From Bacillota bacterium (GTDB taxonomy: Bacteria > Bacillota > Clostridia > Lachnospirales > Lachnospiraceae), in assembly GCA_023392535.1 (NCBI GenBank), contig JAEVYY010000024.1, forward strand, positions 124,001-188,000: a stretch of 64,000 bases of DNA. Reading direction: 5' to 3'. Positions 7,269 through 15,965 of this stretch are shown here, piece by piece; the first letter of the stretch is position 1; each line of letters opens with the position of its first letter. The notes under the pieces were generated by a model, which was not told the DNA's origin, ran no database searches, and saw only the letters and a list, made by a program, of their open reading frames with translations. Position numbers and translations under genes: made by a program.

Positions 7269-8963
7269 TTATACGATATGCCATTTTCCAGTTTCTGAAA
7301 AGTTTTCTGCCATTTGTTCGGCTGTTTTGATAATATCCGAAGGATAACCAATTGTCTCCAATAATTTAATTGCATTTCTTGTCGTTGCACTCCCAGGCAA
7401 TAACTGGTAGTTAAATAGTACATCCCCATTTCTTACTTCTTCGGTAAAGTGATAGTTATCATACTCAACTTTTAATAGATTTGTCAGTTCTATATCATGT
7501 GTAGCTGCAAAGCATAATACATTTTTTACCGCTAAACTTTTCAATATTTGTGTAGACGCCGCAATCCTTTCCACCGTATTAGTTCCTCTAAGTACTTCAT
7601 CAACAAAACACAGCAATGGTCTTTCCTCATATTTCATCTCATCCAGTATTCTTTTCAAAGCACGGATTTCTACCATATAGTAACTTTCACCACCTGACAG
7701 GTTATCGCGCAGGCACATCGACGAATAGATTGCAAAAAAAGCGGAATGAAAAGAGTTCGCAGCAGCGGTATGAATTGTCTGCGCCGAAATAGCATTCAAC
7801 GCAACCGTTTTTAAAAAAGTAGACTTTCCAGATGCATTTGATCCGGTTAACAAGACGCCTTTCTCTGCCTTTATACTATTTGATACTGGGTCGCTGATAT
7901 AAGGATGATAAATATCCTTAGCATGTATAAAAGCTCTGTCCTCAAATTGAGGAATGCAGTAGTATGGTAATGCTTTTCGGTAATTGGCAATCGCAATCGC
8001 GGTTTCCAGATAGCCCATTATTGTAACAATTGTATCAACTGCATCCGTATGTGATTTTAATTCACACAACATGGAATTAAATTTTATAATATCAATATGA
8101 AATATCATTTTTATATAATCCAACAAAAGTTCCATTGGATTTCCTGTAGCGCTAGAATCATTCATCACTAAACTGGAAAACCTTCTAAATTTCCTGAATT
8201 GGCATCTTTTTTGTTTCAAAATATTTGTATATTGTTGAATCCCTTTCATATCATCCTTCTGTAATTGATCAACACTATTTAATAAACGCATGACATACAA
8301 AAAGCTTGAAATATAAGGTGAAATTTTATCTTTTTCTTTAAAATAAGTAATAATATTAATACAAAATAGTAAGAGTAAAGCACAGATGCCAAAGGCCGTA
8401 TTAATAAAAAAACAAAAAATAGCAGGAATAAATAAAGCATCCATACCTAACTGTTTCCAATTATTTCTTTCACCAAGAGTATCCAGATGACTTAAATAAT
8501 CATAAATTGAAAATTTACCTGTTTTTCCCAATCGTTTGCATATGAGTTGATACCTGACTCTTTCAGATTCATTTTCATCAAAAAATCTCACTAATTCTTC
8601 CTGTTTTTGCAAGTCCTGCAAATTTTGATTAGGTGTGCGTAAGGTATAATATAAATATTCTTCACCCGCTGAAGAATACATAATATTCATCATTTTAAAC
8701 AATTGATCCATTTCCAGATCATTCCATGTTATATCATCAATATGAGCTCTTTCGTTTCCCTCTTTTTCCTTTAAATGCGTTTGATAATAACGGGCAATAC
8801 TATTGTATTGCTCTGTATTATAAGATTTTTCTGCATATGTCCCATACTGTGTTTTTAATTTTGTTATAAATAACATGGTCTTTTTTTTACGATCCATAAT
8901 TCCGCCGATAAAAAAAGTTATCAATACGAATACGACCACTAGACAAAAAATAACATATTCCAT
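7269..8963 (-). CDS. Membrane-anchored MutS-family ATPase lacking mismatch-binding domains
   Basis: The C-terminal third is a MutS ATPase domain: Walker A LLTGSNASGKST, signature-like NLSGGESYYMVE, Walker B LLCFVDEVLRGTNT and a downstream ATHD switch. The first part is not mismatch-recognition domain I. There is an N-terminal membrane helix (about residues 3-24) and a second hydrophobic segment (about 175-210: ALFIPAIFCFFINTAFGICA). The remainder looks like the helical lever and core region. At 564 aa it is far shorter than MutS (about 850). Related proteins are annotated only as 'MutS-related'; their role is unknown and classical mismatch repair is unlikely. Start at 8963 has AGGAG. Confidence 0.82.
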   Translation of the reverse strand: MEYVIFCLVVVFVLITFFIGGIMDRKKKTMLFITKLKTQYGTYAEKSYNTEQYNSIARYYQTHLKEKEGNERAHIDDITWNDLEMDQLFKMMNIMYSSAGEEYLYYTLRTPNQNLQDLQKQEELVRFFDENESERVRYQLICKRLGKTGKFSIYDYLSHLDTLGERNNWKQLGMDALFIPAIFCFFINTAFGICALLLLFCINIITYFKEKDKISPYISSFLYVMRLLNSVDQLQKDDMKGIQQYTNILKQKRCQFRKFRRFSSLVMNDSSATGNPMELLLDYIKMIFHIDIIKFNSMLCELKSHTDAVDTIVTIMGYLETAIAIANYRKALPYYCIPQFEDRAFIHAKDIYHPYISDPVSNSIKAEKGVLLTGSNASGKSTFLKTVALNAISAQTIHTAAANSFHSAFFAIYSSMCLRDNLSGGESYYMVEIRALKRILDEMKYEERPLLCFVDEVLRGTNTVERIAASTQILKSLAVKNVLCFAATHDIELTNLLKVEYDNYHFTEEVRNGDVLFNYQLLPGSATTRNAIKLLETIGYPSDIIKTAEQMAENFSETGKWHIV

Positions 8964-8991
8964 AAATTCTCCTATCTATGAAAGTACTTCA

Positions 8992-9750
8992 CTAAGGGGA
9001 TATGGGATTTAGCCCATCTATGCAAAAACTTTCCCCTTCCTTCGTTATATTTATTATTTTTTCTCGTTCTATTTGATCAAGACCCTCAATTAATTTTTGA
9101 ATACATACGTAATCGTCCCATAAATGCATTGGAAAGACATATTCAACATCAACATTTTTCATAAAATATTTAATTCCCCAATCATAGGCATTCTCTAACC
9201 TTGGATCTAAAGGAATACATGCAATATCAAAATGCTGTTTAGAAAGAAGATCAATCTCCTTTTTATAATTTACTTCCATATTCCGATTATATGCTTTTGT
9301 TTCACCGTTCCAATGCCACCAGTTCAGATCTCCTGCATGATAAATCCGTTTACCACCACAACATACTGAAAACGCAACACCCTCATCTGTTGACTTTAAA
9401 GTTCTTATTTCTATTGCTTGCATATTACTATTCTTATTTTCAAAACGAATCGTATCATTTTTTCCAACTATTGTAACATGCTCTTTTATTGTAATTGGTA
9501 TTTTATATTTTTGCAAATAAGAATTCTCTATTTTAATATCAGAACTTAAAAAATAATGAATATTTCTACCACATGAGAATAAATCAAAAATGAAAGGATT
9601 AAAATGATCCGGATGTCTGTGCGACGCAAATACGTAAATTGGCTTTTCTTTCTCTATTTCAGGAATCTTACCCTTGTAATAATCAAATAATAAAACTGTA
9701 TCATCTAATTCCATCATAAATCCACTATGTGATATATACGTTATCTTCAT
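8992..9750 (-). CDS. Metallo-beta-lactamase-fold metal-dependent hydrolase
   Basis: About 252 residues with the metal motif H44-x-H46-x-D48-H49 (ASHRHPDHFNP), a GD in IYHAGDLNWWHW and a late histidine in FPMHLWDD. This pattern resembles UlaG/YtnP-like hydrolases; the substrate is unknown. The start is placed at 9750 (MKITYISHSG) behind AAAGGAGG. The frame extends to an ATG at 9819, but that extension would run through a terminator hairpin at 9796-9817 and is very unlikely to be translated. The gene lies upstream of the MutS-like gene with a 28-base gap. Confidence 0.85.
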   Translation of the reverse strand: MKITYISHSGFMMELDDTVLLFDYYKGKIPEIEKEKPIYVFASHRHPDHFNPFIFDLFSCGRNIHYFLSSDIKIENSYLQKYKIPITIKEHVTIVGKNDTIRFENKNSNMQAIEIRTLKSTDEGVAFSVCCGGKRIYHAGDLNWWHWNGETKAYNRNMEVNYKKEIDLLSKQHFDIACIPLDPRLENAYDWGIKYFMKNVDVEYVFPMHLWDDYVCIQKLIEGLDQIEREKIINITKEGESFCIDGLNPISP

Positions 9751-9795
9751 ATGGCCTCCTTTAAAACATAAGTTATTTCTCATAGCGTAAAAATA

Positions 9796-9817
9796 GCGAC
9801 ACATAAACATGTATCGC
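9796..9817 (-). terminator. Intrinsic terminator after the 102-aa gene
   Basis: Minus strand GCGATACAT-GTTT-ATGTGTCGC gives a fully paired 9-bp stem (one G-T) with a tetraloop, followed by TATTTTTA. It ends the transcript of the 9869-10177 gene. Confidence 0.72.
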
Positions 9818-9868
9818 AAACTATCCCTTATTTATAAATTTATATAAAACAAATAAATTCCGTCCTTA

Positions 9869-10177
9869 TTAGTGCCAGTTAAGTAAAGAATTTGATTTAT
9901 TTATTTTCTTTGTCATAATGTACAGAAAAGTGGAAAATTCAGAGTCTTCTATTTCCGCCCATTCTCCTCCCATAATCGCTTTTATTTCCCCAATTGGCTT
10001 TTCTAAAAAAAGTGCCATTTCTTTCGGATCATATCCTTGAATAGAAGTAACATTTTTTGCACTACTAAGTTTAGCTGCCGCTTCGCTCAAAAAACGTTTT
10101 TCCTGCTCAAATTGCGGATCCTCTTTTTTAATGTCTTGATTCTCTAATAATTTTTTTAAATCATTCAAAATGTCCAT
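9869..10177 (-). CDS. Uncharacterised small protein (102 aa)
   Basis: A mostly helical, charged cytoplasmic protein with no signal peptide or membrane helix. The N-terminal half is Lys/Glu rich (DLKKLLENQDIKKEDPQFEQ); the second half ends in an aromatic tail (FSTFLYIMTKKINKSNSLLNWH). I recognise no domain. It has its own terminator at 9796-9817 and is separated from the permease gene by another terminator, so it is probably monocistronic. Its compact, bounded transcript favours a real gene. Confidence 0.6.
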   Translation of the reverse strand: MDILNDLKKLLENQDIKKEDPQFEQEKRFLSEAAAKLSSAKNVTSIQGYDPKEMALFLEKPIGEIKAIMGGEWAEIEDSEFSTFLYIMTKKINKSNSLLNWH

Positions 10178-10229
10178 AATTATGCCTTTCTACAGAGCTG
10201 TTTGATATTGCTTTTTAACTTATGAAAGA

Positions 10230-10261
10230 CAGAGGCAATTTTTATTAGCTGCCTCTATCTT
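10230..10261 (-). terminator. Probable terminator after the NCS2 permease gene
   Basis: Minus strand GATAGAGGCA and TGCCTCTGTC form a 10-bp stem with one G-T pair and a 12-base loop, followed by TTTC, just past the permease stop codon. Confidence 0.6.
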
Positions 10262-10276
10262 TATAAATATCATATA

Positions 10277-11647
10277 TTATAGGAAGATATATTTTAAAAT
10301 AAATAATACAGTTAGTACATACATCAAAGAACTAATCTTTTTCTCCTTCGCTTTACCAGAAAATAAATTAATTAATGTCCATGATATAACTCCAAATGAA
10401 ATACCTTCGGAAATACTGTATAACAATGGCATTGAAACAATACAAAGGAAAGCCGGAATCGCATCTGTCATATCATCGAAATTTATCTTTACGACTGCAC
10501 CCATCATATAGAATCCAACTATGATCAATGCCGGAGCAGTTGCAAAAGAAGGAATTGCTAAAAATAATGGAGAGAAAATAACGGCAAGTAAAAATAGCAA
10601 TCCTGTTACAACAGCTGTCAGTCCTGTTCTACCGCCTTCTGTAACACCGGAAGCACTTTCCACATATGTAGTCGTGGTAGAAGTACCTAAAATTGCACCA
10701 ACACTTGTTGCAATTGCATCAGCTAATAAAGCACCTTTAATTCTTGGTAATTTTCCATCCTTATCTAACATATCTGCTTTCGATGAAACACCAATTAAGG
10801 TTCCCAATGTATCAAATAAATCTACAAACAAGAAAGAAAACATAACGACAATAAAATCAAGAATCCTTACTCCTGAAAAACCAGCTGTGAACACTTGTCC
10901 AAATGTATTACCAAGAGAACTAAAATCAAAGCTTATCAATCCGCTTGGTATAACAGAAAACATACCCGCATCTGGATTAGGAATATAAATCCCTGTTAAT
11001 TCACAAATGATACCAAGTATCCAAGTGATGATGATGCCGAATAGGATACCTCCCTTTACATTTTTAATTAAGAGTATGGCAGTAATCAAAACACCGATTA
11101 AAGCAAGAAGCGCTCCCATACCTACAGATGGGAATAATTCTCCTTTAAATGTCTGAAAGGATACCAAAGTAGCATCATTATTAACAACTACTTTTGCATT
11201 TTGCAACCCTATAAATGCAATAAAGAGACCAATTCCAACACTAACAGCAGATTTTAAGGTCATTGGAATCGCATTAAAGATAGCTTCACGCACACTTGTT
11301 AAGGAAAGGATTATAAAAATAATACCCTCCACAAAAACTGCTAATAGCGCAAGCTGCCATGAATATCCCATGGATAAGACAACTGTGTAAGCAAAGTAAG
11401 CATTTAAGCCCATACCAGGTGCTAAAGCAAATGGATAATTAGCTAAAAATGCCATTAGCATAGTTCCTATAAAGGAAGCCAGCGCTGTTGCAATAAGTAC
11501 GGCATTTGCATCCATTCCTGAAGCGGAAAGGATATTTGGGTTTACAGCCAGAATATAAGCCATTGTCATGAATGTAGTGATACCAGCCATTACTTCTGTC
11601 TTAACATCTGTTTTGTTTTCTGATAATTTGAAAAATTTTTCTAACAT
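10277..11647 (-). CDS. NCS2-family purine permease (AzgA/PbuG-like)
   Basis: A 456-residue multi-pass proton symporter of the NCS2/AzgA group, which carries adenine, guanine or hypoxanthine. Recognisable segments are the N-terminal 'TFMTMAYILAVNP', 'ALAPGMGLNAYFAYTVV', 'FVDLFDTLGTLIGV' and 'GTSTTTTYVESASGVTEGG RTG', all hallmarks of the AzgA subfamily as opposed to uracil/xanthine carriers. The start at 11647 follows a strong AGGAGG. The leader contains a CGAA palindrome (11671-11699) that could be a PurR-type operator. It fits the neighbouring nucleoside import and phosphorolysis genes as the salvage route for free bases. Confidence 0.88.
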   Translation of the reverse strand: MLEKFFKLSENKTDVKTEVMAGITTFMTMAYILAVNPNILSASGMDANAVLIATALASFIGTMLMAFLANYPFALAPGMGLNAYFAYTVVLSMGYSWQLALLAVFVEGIIFIILSLTSVREAIFNAIPMTLKSAVSVGIGLFIAFIGLQNAKVVVNNDATLVSFQTFKGELFPSVGMGALLALIGVLITAILLIKNVKGGILFGIIITWILGIICELTGIYIPNPDAGMFSVIPSGLISFDFSSLGNTFGQVFTAGFSGVRILDFIVVMFSFLFVDLFDTLGTLIGVSSKADMLDKDGKLPRIKGALLADAIATSVGAILGTSTTTTYVESASGVTEGGRTGLTAVVTGLLFLLAVIFSPLFLAIPSFATAPALIIVGFYMMGAVVKINFDDMTDAIPAFLCIVSMPLLYSISEGISFGVISWTLINLFSGKAKEKKISSLMYVLTVLFILKYIFL

Positions 11648-11670
11648 CTCCCATACCTCCTATTTTTATT

Positions 11671-11699
11671 AACGAAATCCAAAAAACACATTTTTCGTT
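11671..11699 (-). promoter_or_regulatory. Candidate PurR-type operator (inverted CGAA boxes)
   Basis: AACGAAA and TTTCGTT form an inverted repeat in the permease leader. The two CGAA cores are 17 bp apart; in Bacillus subtilis PurR operators the paired CGAA cores are 16-17 bp apart in inverted orientation. The boxes lack the flanking CC/C of the full PurBox, so this is only a candidate. Confidence 0.35.
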
Positions 11700-11784
11700 T
11701 ATATGTGGGAAAAATATTAAAGCACATTCAGTATTTTACATCCTTCACTAAAGTTTTGTCTATCATTTTTCGTTTTTTTATTCA

Positions 11785-11818
11785 AAAAGAGACATAATCT
11801 TTAAATTACGTCTCTTTT
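11785..11818 (-). terminator. Terminator of the nucleoside transporter-cdd operon
   Basis: Arms AAAAGAGACATAAT and ATTACGTCTCTTTT pair with one mismatch around a 6-base loop immediately after the cdd stop; the minus-strand 3' side reads CTCTTTTTG. Confidence 0.65.
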
Positions 11819-11825
11819 CATAGCA

Positions 11826-12236
11826 TTATTTTAAATTTTTAGGTCCAAAACCCATCGGCAGCATCTCTTCAAGCGTATATTCCTTATAGTTTTGTTCATC
11901 TATTGCGATTAAAATTTTAAAGGTAGCAGGATTACAAAATTCCATCATTACCTGTCTGCATACCCCACAAGGAGTTATAAATTCTGAAATAGTTCCCTCT
12001 GGACCTCCCACAATTGCAATTGCCTGAAATTGGCTTTTACCCTCGCTGATTGCTTTAAAAAAGGCTGTCCTTTCTGCACAATTGGTTGGTGTATAAGCTG
12101 CATTTTCAATATTGCATCCTGCATATATATTTTCATCCTTTGTCAAAAGTGCTGCCCCTACGCAAAAATGAGAGTAGGGAGCATATGCATACTTTCTCGC
12201 TTCTAACGCAAATTTAATTAATGTCTGATTATCCAT
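11826..12236 (-). CDS. cdd: Cytidine deaminase
   Basis: Deaminates cytidine and deoxycytidine to uridine and deoxyuridine. It is a compact 136-residue tetrameric-type enzyme with the zinc and catalytic motif C53-A-E55 (NCAERTAFF) and the second zinc motif P-C90-x2-C93 (TPCGVCRQVM). It lies 33 bases after the second permease gene of the nucleoside ABC transporter and before a terminator, so it is the last gene of that operon: imported cytidine would be deaminated on entry. Confidence 0.93.
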   Translation of the reverse strand: MDNQTLIKFALEARKYAYAPYSHFCVGAALLTKDENIYAGCNIENAAYTPTNCAERTAFFKAISEGKSQFQAIAIVGGPEGTISEFITPCGVCRQVMMEFCNPATFKILIAIDEQNYKEYTLEEMLPMGFGPKNLK

Positions 12237-12269
12237 ATTAGATTCATAATACCTACTCTTTCTTACTCT

Positions 12270-13223
12270 CTACCTTGCACCCTTATCATAAGGAATACCC
12301 TCTGCCCGAGGTGCCTGAGAATTTCTAGATGTAAAGATTAATACAATTAAAGTCGCTATATAAGGAATCATCTTAAACAAATAACTTGGAATCCCAAGAT
12401 TACTTAAAAGAGGAATTCCTGAATACGAAGCCGCAATTGCTTTTGTCAGTCCAAAGAATAAAGAGGCCCACATTATTTTTACAGGTTTCCATTGTCCAAA
12501 AATCAATACTGCCAAAGCTAAAAATCCATATCCAGATACCGTTGCGTTAAAATTAGTAGAGGTGGGAACTACAAAGACAAGTCCTCCCAGTCCTCCCAGC
12601 ATACCTGAAATGATAACGCCTGCATATTGCATGCGATAAACATTAATGCCGGCTGCATCGGCTGCTTGTGGATGCTCCCCACAGGAACGTAATCTAAGTC
12701 CAAATTTCGTATTATATAATATAATTGTTGAAATAATTAAAATTGCAATTCCTATATATGTCGTTATATAAGTATTTTTGAAAAATAAATTTCCTAGTAT
12801 GGGAATGCTCCCTAATACAGGTACTCGTTCTATCCGAAATGTATTTGCAAATTGGACTTGTTGTACTCCTTGAATAATTCTGGCTACAAAAATGGCAAAT
12901 GCTGGGGCAAACATATTCAGTGCCGTACCACTGATTGTTTGATCTGCCTTCATATTAATTGCCGCATACGCATGGAAGAGTGCGAATACCCCCCCTGTAA
13001 CCATAGAAATTATAATTGCTAAGAGAAGTTGACTTTGTCCACTCATAAAACTGCCGGTTAAGTTCAAAAATAAAATACTAGTAAATGCCCCCATTGTCAT
13101 AATGCCTTCCAGTGCAATATTTATAATTCCACTACGTTCTGAAAACATTCCGCCCAGTGCAACGATTAAAAGAGGAATTGCAAAAAACATAGTCTGTTGA
13201 AAAACAAAATATACTACATTCAT
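12270..13223 (-). CDS. Nucleoside ABC transporter permease (NupQ/YufQ-like)
   Basis: Membrane subunit of a BmpA-type nucleoside importer, 317 aa with about 8-9 hydrophobic helices. The family segments LGGMFSERSGIINIALEGIM, near the N-terminus, and RLRSCGEHPQAADAAGINV (the cytoplasmic coupling loop) are clear. Its ATG overlaps the stop of the partner permease gene by 4 bases, so the two are translationally coupled. The partner permease, two-domain ATPase and lipoprotein genes precede it. Confidence 0.9.
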   Translation of the reverse strand: MNVVYFVFQQTMFFAIPLLIVALGGMFSERSGIINIALEGIMTMGAFTSILFLNLTGSFMSGQSQLLLAIIISMVTGGVFALFHAYAAINMKADQTISGTALNMFAPAFAIFVARIIQGVQQVQFANTFRIERVPVLGSIPILGNLFFKNTYITTYIGIAILIISTIILYNTKFGLRLRSCGEHPQAADAAGINVYRMQYAGVIISGMLGGLGGLVFVVPTSTNFNATVSGYGFLALAVLIFGQWKPVKIMWASLFFGLTKAIAASYSGIPLLSNLGIPSYLFKMIPYIATLIVLIFTSRNSQAPRAEGIPYDKGAR

Positions 13224-14341
13224 GCCCCGTTACCTCCCTTATCTGTTTTTTCTAAAGAAGTCCAATTATCCGTTTCCCTTTTCGGTCTGAATTTTGCTAT
13301 TACTGTTTTTACCATTAACGCAAATGCACTAAAATATATGATGACTGCAATCATAATGTCAATAATTTCAGTGGAAAATTCAAACAATTGTAAATAGAAA
13401 CCACCCGCGGTTAAATAGGCAATGAACAATCCTGCAAAGAGTATTCCAATTGGATGGCATACACCAAGCAGTGCTACCGATATTCCATTAAAGCCTTCCG
13501 AAGCTAATGTATCCACGATTTCAATGTGCTTACCAGTACCCGCCAGATATAATATTCCACCTGCCAGTCCCGATATAGCACCTGCAATTGCCATTGATAA
13601 CATTATACTTTTCTTCTCATTTATTCCTGCATATCTACTTGCATCTTTGTTAAAACCGACTGCTTTTAGCTCATAACCAAATGTCGTTTTATTTAATATA
13701 ATATAAATTAATATTACGATTAAAACAGCAATAATAAATCCACCATTCACACTGGATCCAGGAAAAATCTTATCCAATCCCATCTTAGGAAGTTGTGCTG
13801 TTTCTGCAATATTTTTAGATTCATTCCTTAAGTTATTAAATAGTGGTTTATATCCTTTCACGATCCAGTTTACCGCATACATGCCAATATAATTCATCAT
13901 AATTGATGCAATCACTTCATTCACGTTAAAGTATGCTTTTAACAATCCAGGTATTAATCCCCAAATTGCTCCCAACATCACGCTCACAAGCAATGCAACC
14001 ATCCAATGAAAATCACCCAGATTTTTGCATAGGATGCCTACAAATACTGCTCCGAAACCACCCACAATAAATTGACCACTGGCGCCAATATTAAAGAGAC
14101 CTGTCTTAAATGCGAACCCAACCGATAACCCTGTTAGGATAATCGTAGTTGCGTAATATAGTACTTGCCCGACTCCCTTCATTCCATGTGTCATGGATCC
14201 GGTCAAAATAGTCACAAATCCTGGCAATGCCTGTTGCCTGTTACATAAGAATAATATGACAAGCCCTACTAAGAGTCCTATAATAATTGCAAAAATAGAA
14301 GAAATTGCTCCTGATAAATCAATTATCCTTTTACCTTTCAT
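13220..14341 (-). CDS. Nucleoside ABC transporter permease (NupP/YufP-like)
   Basis: The larger membrane subunit of the importer, about 373 aa from the ATG at 14341 (MKGKRIIDLSG), preceded by AAGGTGA. A 14-codon longer frame has no ribosome site. The hydrophobic segments begin near residue 12. The characteristic stretches TKTGLFNIGASGQFIVGGF-like (FKTGLFNIGASGQFIVGG) and GYELKAVGFNKDASRYAGI (coupling loop) match the BPD_transp_2 family. It overlaps the ATPase gene stop by 11 bases and the next permease by 4, so the three genes are tightly coupled. Confidence 0.9.
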   Translation of the reverse strand: MKGKRIIDLSGAISSIFAIIIGLLVGLVILFLCNRQQALPGFVTILTGSMTHGMKGVGQVLYYATTIILTGLSVGFAFKTGLFNIGASGQFIVGGFGAVFVGILCKNLGDFHWMVALLVSVMLGAIWGLIPGLLKAYFNVNEVIASIMMNYIGMYAVNWIVKGYKPLFNNLRNESKNIAETAQLPKMGLDKIFPGSSVNGGFIIAVLIVILIYIILNKTTFGYELKAVGFNKDASRYAGINEKKSIMLSMAIAGAISGLAGGILYLAGTGKHIEIVDTLASEGFNGISVALLGVCHPIGILFAGLFIAYLTAGGFYLQLFEFSTEIIDIMIAVIIYFSAFALMVKTVIAKFRPKRETDNWTSLEKTDKGGNGA

Positions 14342-15872
14342 GATTTTCACCTTCTCCCTTAGATCCTGCCATATACAACCCAAGTTCTTGTACTGTTATC
14401 TTTTTAGGATTTAAATCTGCAACAATTTCTCCCTCAAACATAACTAAAATCCGATCACTTAAGTTCATTACTTCATCTAACTCCAAAGAAACAAGGAGAA
14501 TTGCACAACCGGCATCTCTTTGCTTGACCAGTTCTCTATGAATATACTCAATAGCCCCTACATCAAGGCCTCTCGTTGGCTGAACCGCTAACATAATATC
14601 TGGTTTCTTCATAATCTCTCTTGCCACAATAGCCTTTTGCTGGTTTCCACCAGACATACTTCTTGAAAGAGTATCTCTTCCCTGACCGCTTCTGATATCA
14701 AATTGTTCAATCAATAAGTCGGCATATTCGTTGACTTGATTATTTCTTATAAATCCATGATTATTAAATTGTTCTTCAAAATATTGTTGTAATACCAAAT
14801 TATAAGCTAGATTATAATCCAATACTAAACCATGCTTATGCCTGTCTTCTGGGATATGCGACATACCATGCGTATTTTTATAGCGAATACTTTTCTTTGT
14901 GATATCTTCTCCATTTAAAAAAATACTGCCCTCTGAGATACCATCCAGCCCTGTAATCGCATGCACCAATTCTGTCTGACCATTTCCATCAATACCTGCA
15001 ATACATACGATTTCACCTTTACGTACTTCGAAACTAACATGATTCACAAGATTCTTATTATGACCAACATGTTTTGCTTTCACACTAAGATCTTGAATTT
15101 TTAATACCACATCTGTCGGCTTTGCTTCAGATTTGTCAACGGTTAGATCTACTTTTCTTCCAACCATCATTTCTGATAATTCTTGCTTATCTGTATTTGC
15201 GATATCTACCGTTCCAATATATTTTCCACGACGTAGAACAGAACATCTGTCCGCTACTGCCTTGATTTCATTCAACTTATGTGTAATAAATAAAATAGAT
15301 TTTCCTTCTGCTTTCAGATCTCTCATAATTTGCATTAACTCTTCTATTTCTTGCGGAGTCAACACTGCCGTCGGTTCATCAAATATTAAAATATCATTAT
15401 CCCGATATAACATTTTTAGAATTTCAACTCTTTGTTGCATACCAACTGTAATATCACAGATATATGCATCCGGATTAACAAAAAGTCTATATTTTTCACT
15501 TAATTCTACTACCTTTTTTCTTGCTTCATCCATCTTTAAAAAACCATTTTTGGTAGTTTCAATCCCTAATACAATGTTCTGTAATACCGTAAAATTATGT
15601 ACTAATTTAAAATGTTGATGCACCATTCCAATTCCTAAATCATTTGCATCCAGAGGGCCTTTTATTTGCACTTCTTTTCCTTTTACTTTTATAACCCCCT
15701 TTTCAGGATGGTATAACCCAAAAAGTACACTCATTAAGGTGGATTTTCCCGCACCATTCTCACCAAGCAATGCATGAATCTCACCTTCTTTTAATTGCAA
15801 CGTAATATTATCATTTGCAATAATCCCTGGAAATTCTTTTGTAATATTTAGCATTTCTATTACGTAATCCAT
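14331..15872 (-). CDS. Nucleoside ABC transporter ATP-binding protein (two ABC domains)
   Basis: Cytoplasmic ATPase of 513 aa with two ABC modules, as in sugar/nucleoside importers of the NupO/RbsA type. Domain 1 has Walker A GENGAGKST, a degenerate signature (ITVGMQQRVEIL) and Walker B ILIFDEPTAVLTP. Domain 2 has a changed Walker A (GIDGNGQTE), signature SMSGGNQQK and a degenerate Walker B (IMLAVQPTRGLDVG), the usual asymmetry in this family. It lies downstream of the lipoprotein gene, across a stable hairpin, and overlaps the first permease gene. Confidence 0.92.
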   Translation of the reverse strand: MDYVIEMLNITKEFPGIIANDNITLQLKEGEIHALLGENGAGKSTLMSVLFGLYHPEKGVIKVKGKEVQIKGPLDANDLGIGMVHQHFKLVHNFTVLQNIVLGIETTKNGFLKMDEARKKVVELSEKYRLFVNPDAYICDITVGMQQRVEILKMLYRDNDILIFDEPTAVLTPQEIEELMQIMRDLKAEGKSILFITHKLNEIKAVADRCSVLRRGKYIGTVDIANTDKQELSEMMVGRKVDLTVDKSEAKPTDVVLKIQDLSVKAKHVGHNKNLVNHVSFEVRKGEIVCIAGIDGNGQTELVHAITGLDGISEGSIFLNGEDITKKSIRYKNTHGMSHIPEDRHKHGLVLDYNLAYNLVLQQYFEEQFNNHGFIRNNQVNEYADLLIEQFDIRSGQGRDTLSRSMSGGNQQKAIVAREIMKKPDIMLAVQPTRGLDVGAIEYIHRELVKQRDAGCAILLVSLELDEVMNLSDRILVMFEGEIVADLNPKKITVQELGLYMAGSKGEGENHER

Positions 15873-15895
15873 AAATAGACCCCCTGTTTATTTTT

Positions 15896-15932
15896 AAATG
15901 GGATGCCACTAGGAATTAATGGCACCCCATTT
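15896..15932 (-). other. Stable intra-operon hairpin between lipoprotein and ATPase genes
   Basis: Arms of 13 bp (plus strand AAATGGGATGCCA and TGGCACCCCATTT, fully paired on the minus-strand RNA with one G-U) and an 11-base loop. The minus-strand 3' flank is AAAAATAAA, not a U-run. It probably protects the upstream lipoprotein mRNA from 3' decay or partly attenuates readthrough. Confidence 0.6.
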
Positions 15933-15965
15933 TGAGTCATAATAAATATTTATTTAAATTATGAA

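Noticed and set aside
9751..9819. N-terminal extension of the metallo-hydrolase to the ATG at 9819
   Set aside because: The extension runs through an intrinsic terminator (9796-9817), and the ATG at 9750 has the strong ribosome site.
10521..10988. 155-aa plus-strand reading frame opposite the purine permease gene
   Set aside because: It lies wholly inside a well-supported gene, has no ribosome site, and its Lys/Pro/Asn/Ser-rich composition is what the antisense of a membrane protein gives.
11648..11825. Purine riboswitch upstream of the purine permease
   Set aside because: The conserved purine aptamer core (TATA...GTCTCTAC...) is not present on the minus strand; only the CGAA palindrome and a promoter-like region are seen.
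15133..15618. 161-aa plus-strand frame inside the nucleoside transporter ATPase gene
   Set aside because: Antisense shadow of conserved ABC motifs, with no ribosome site.
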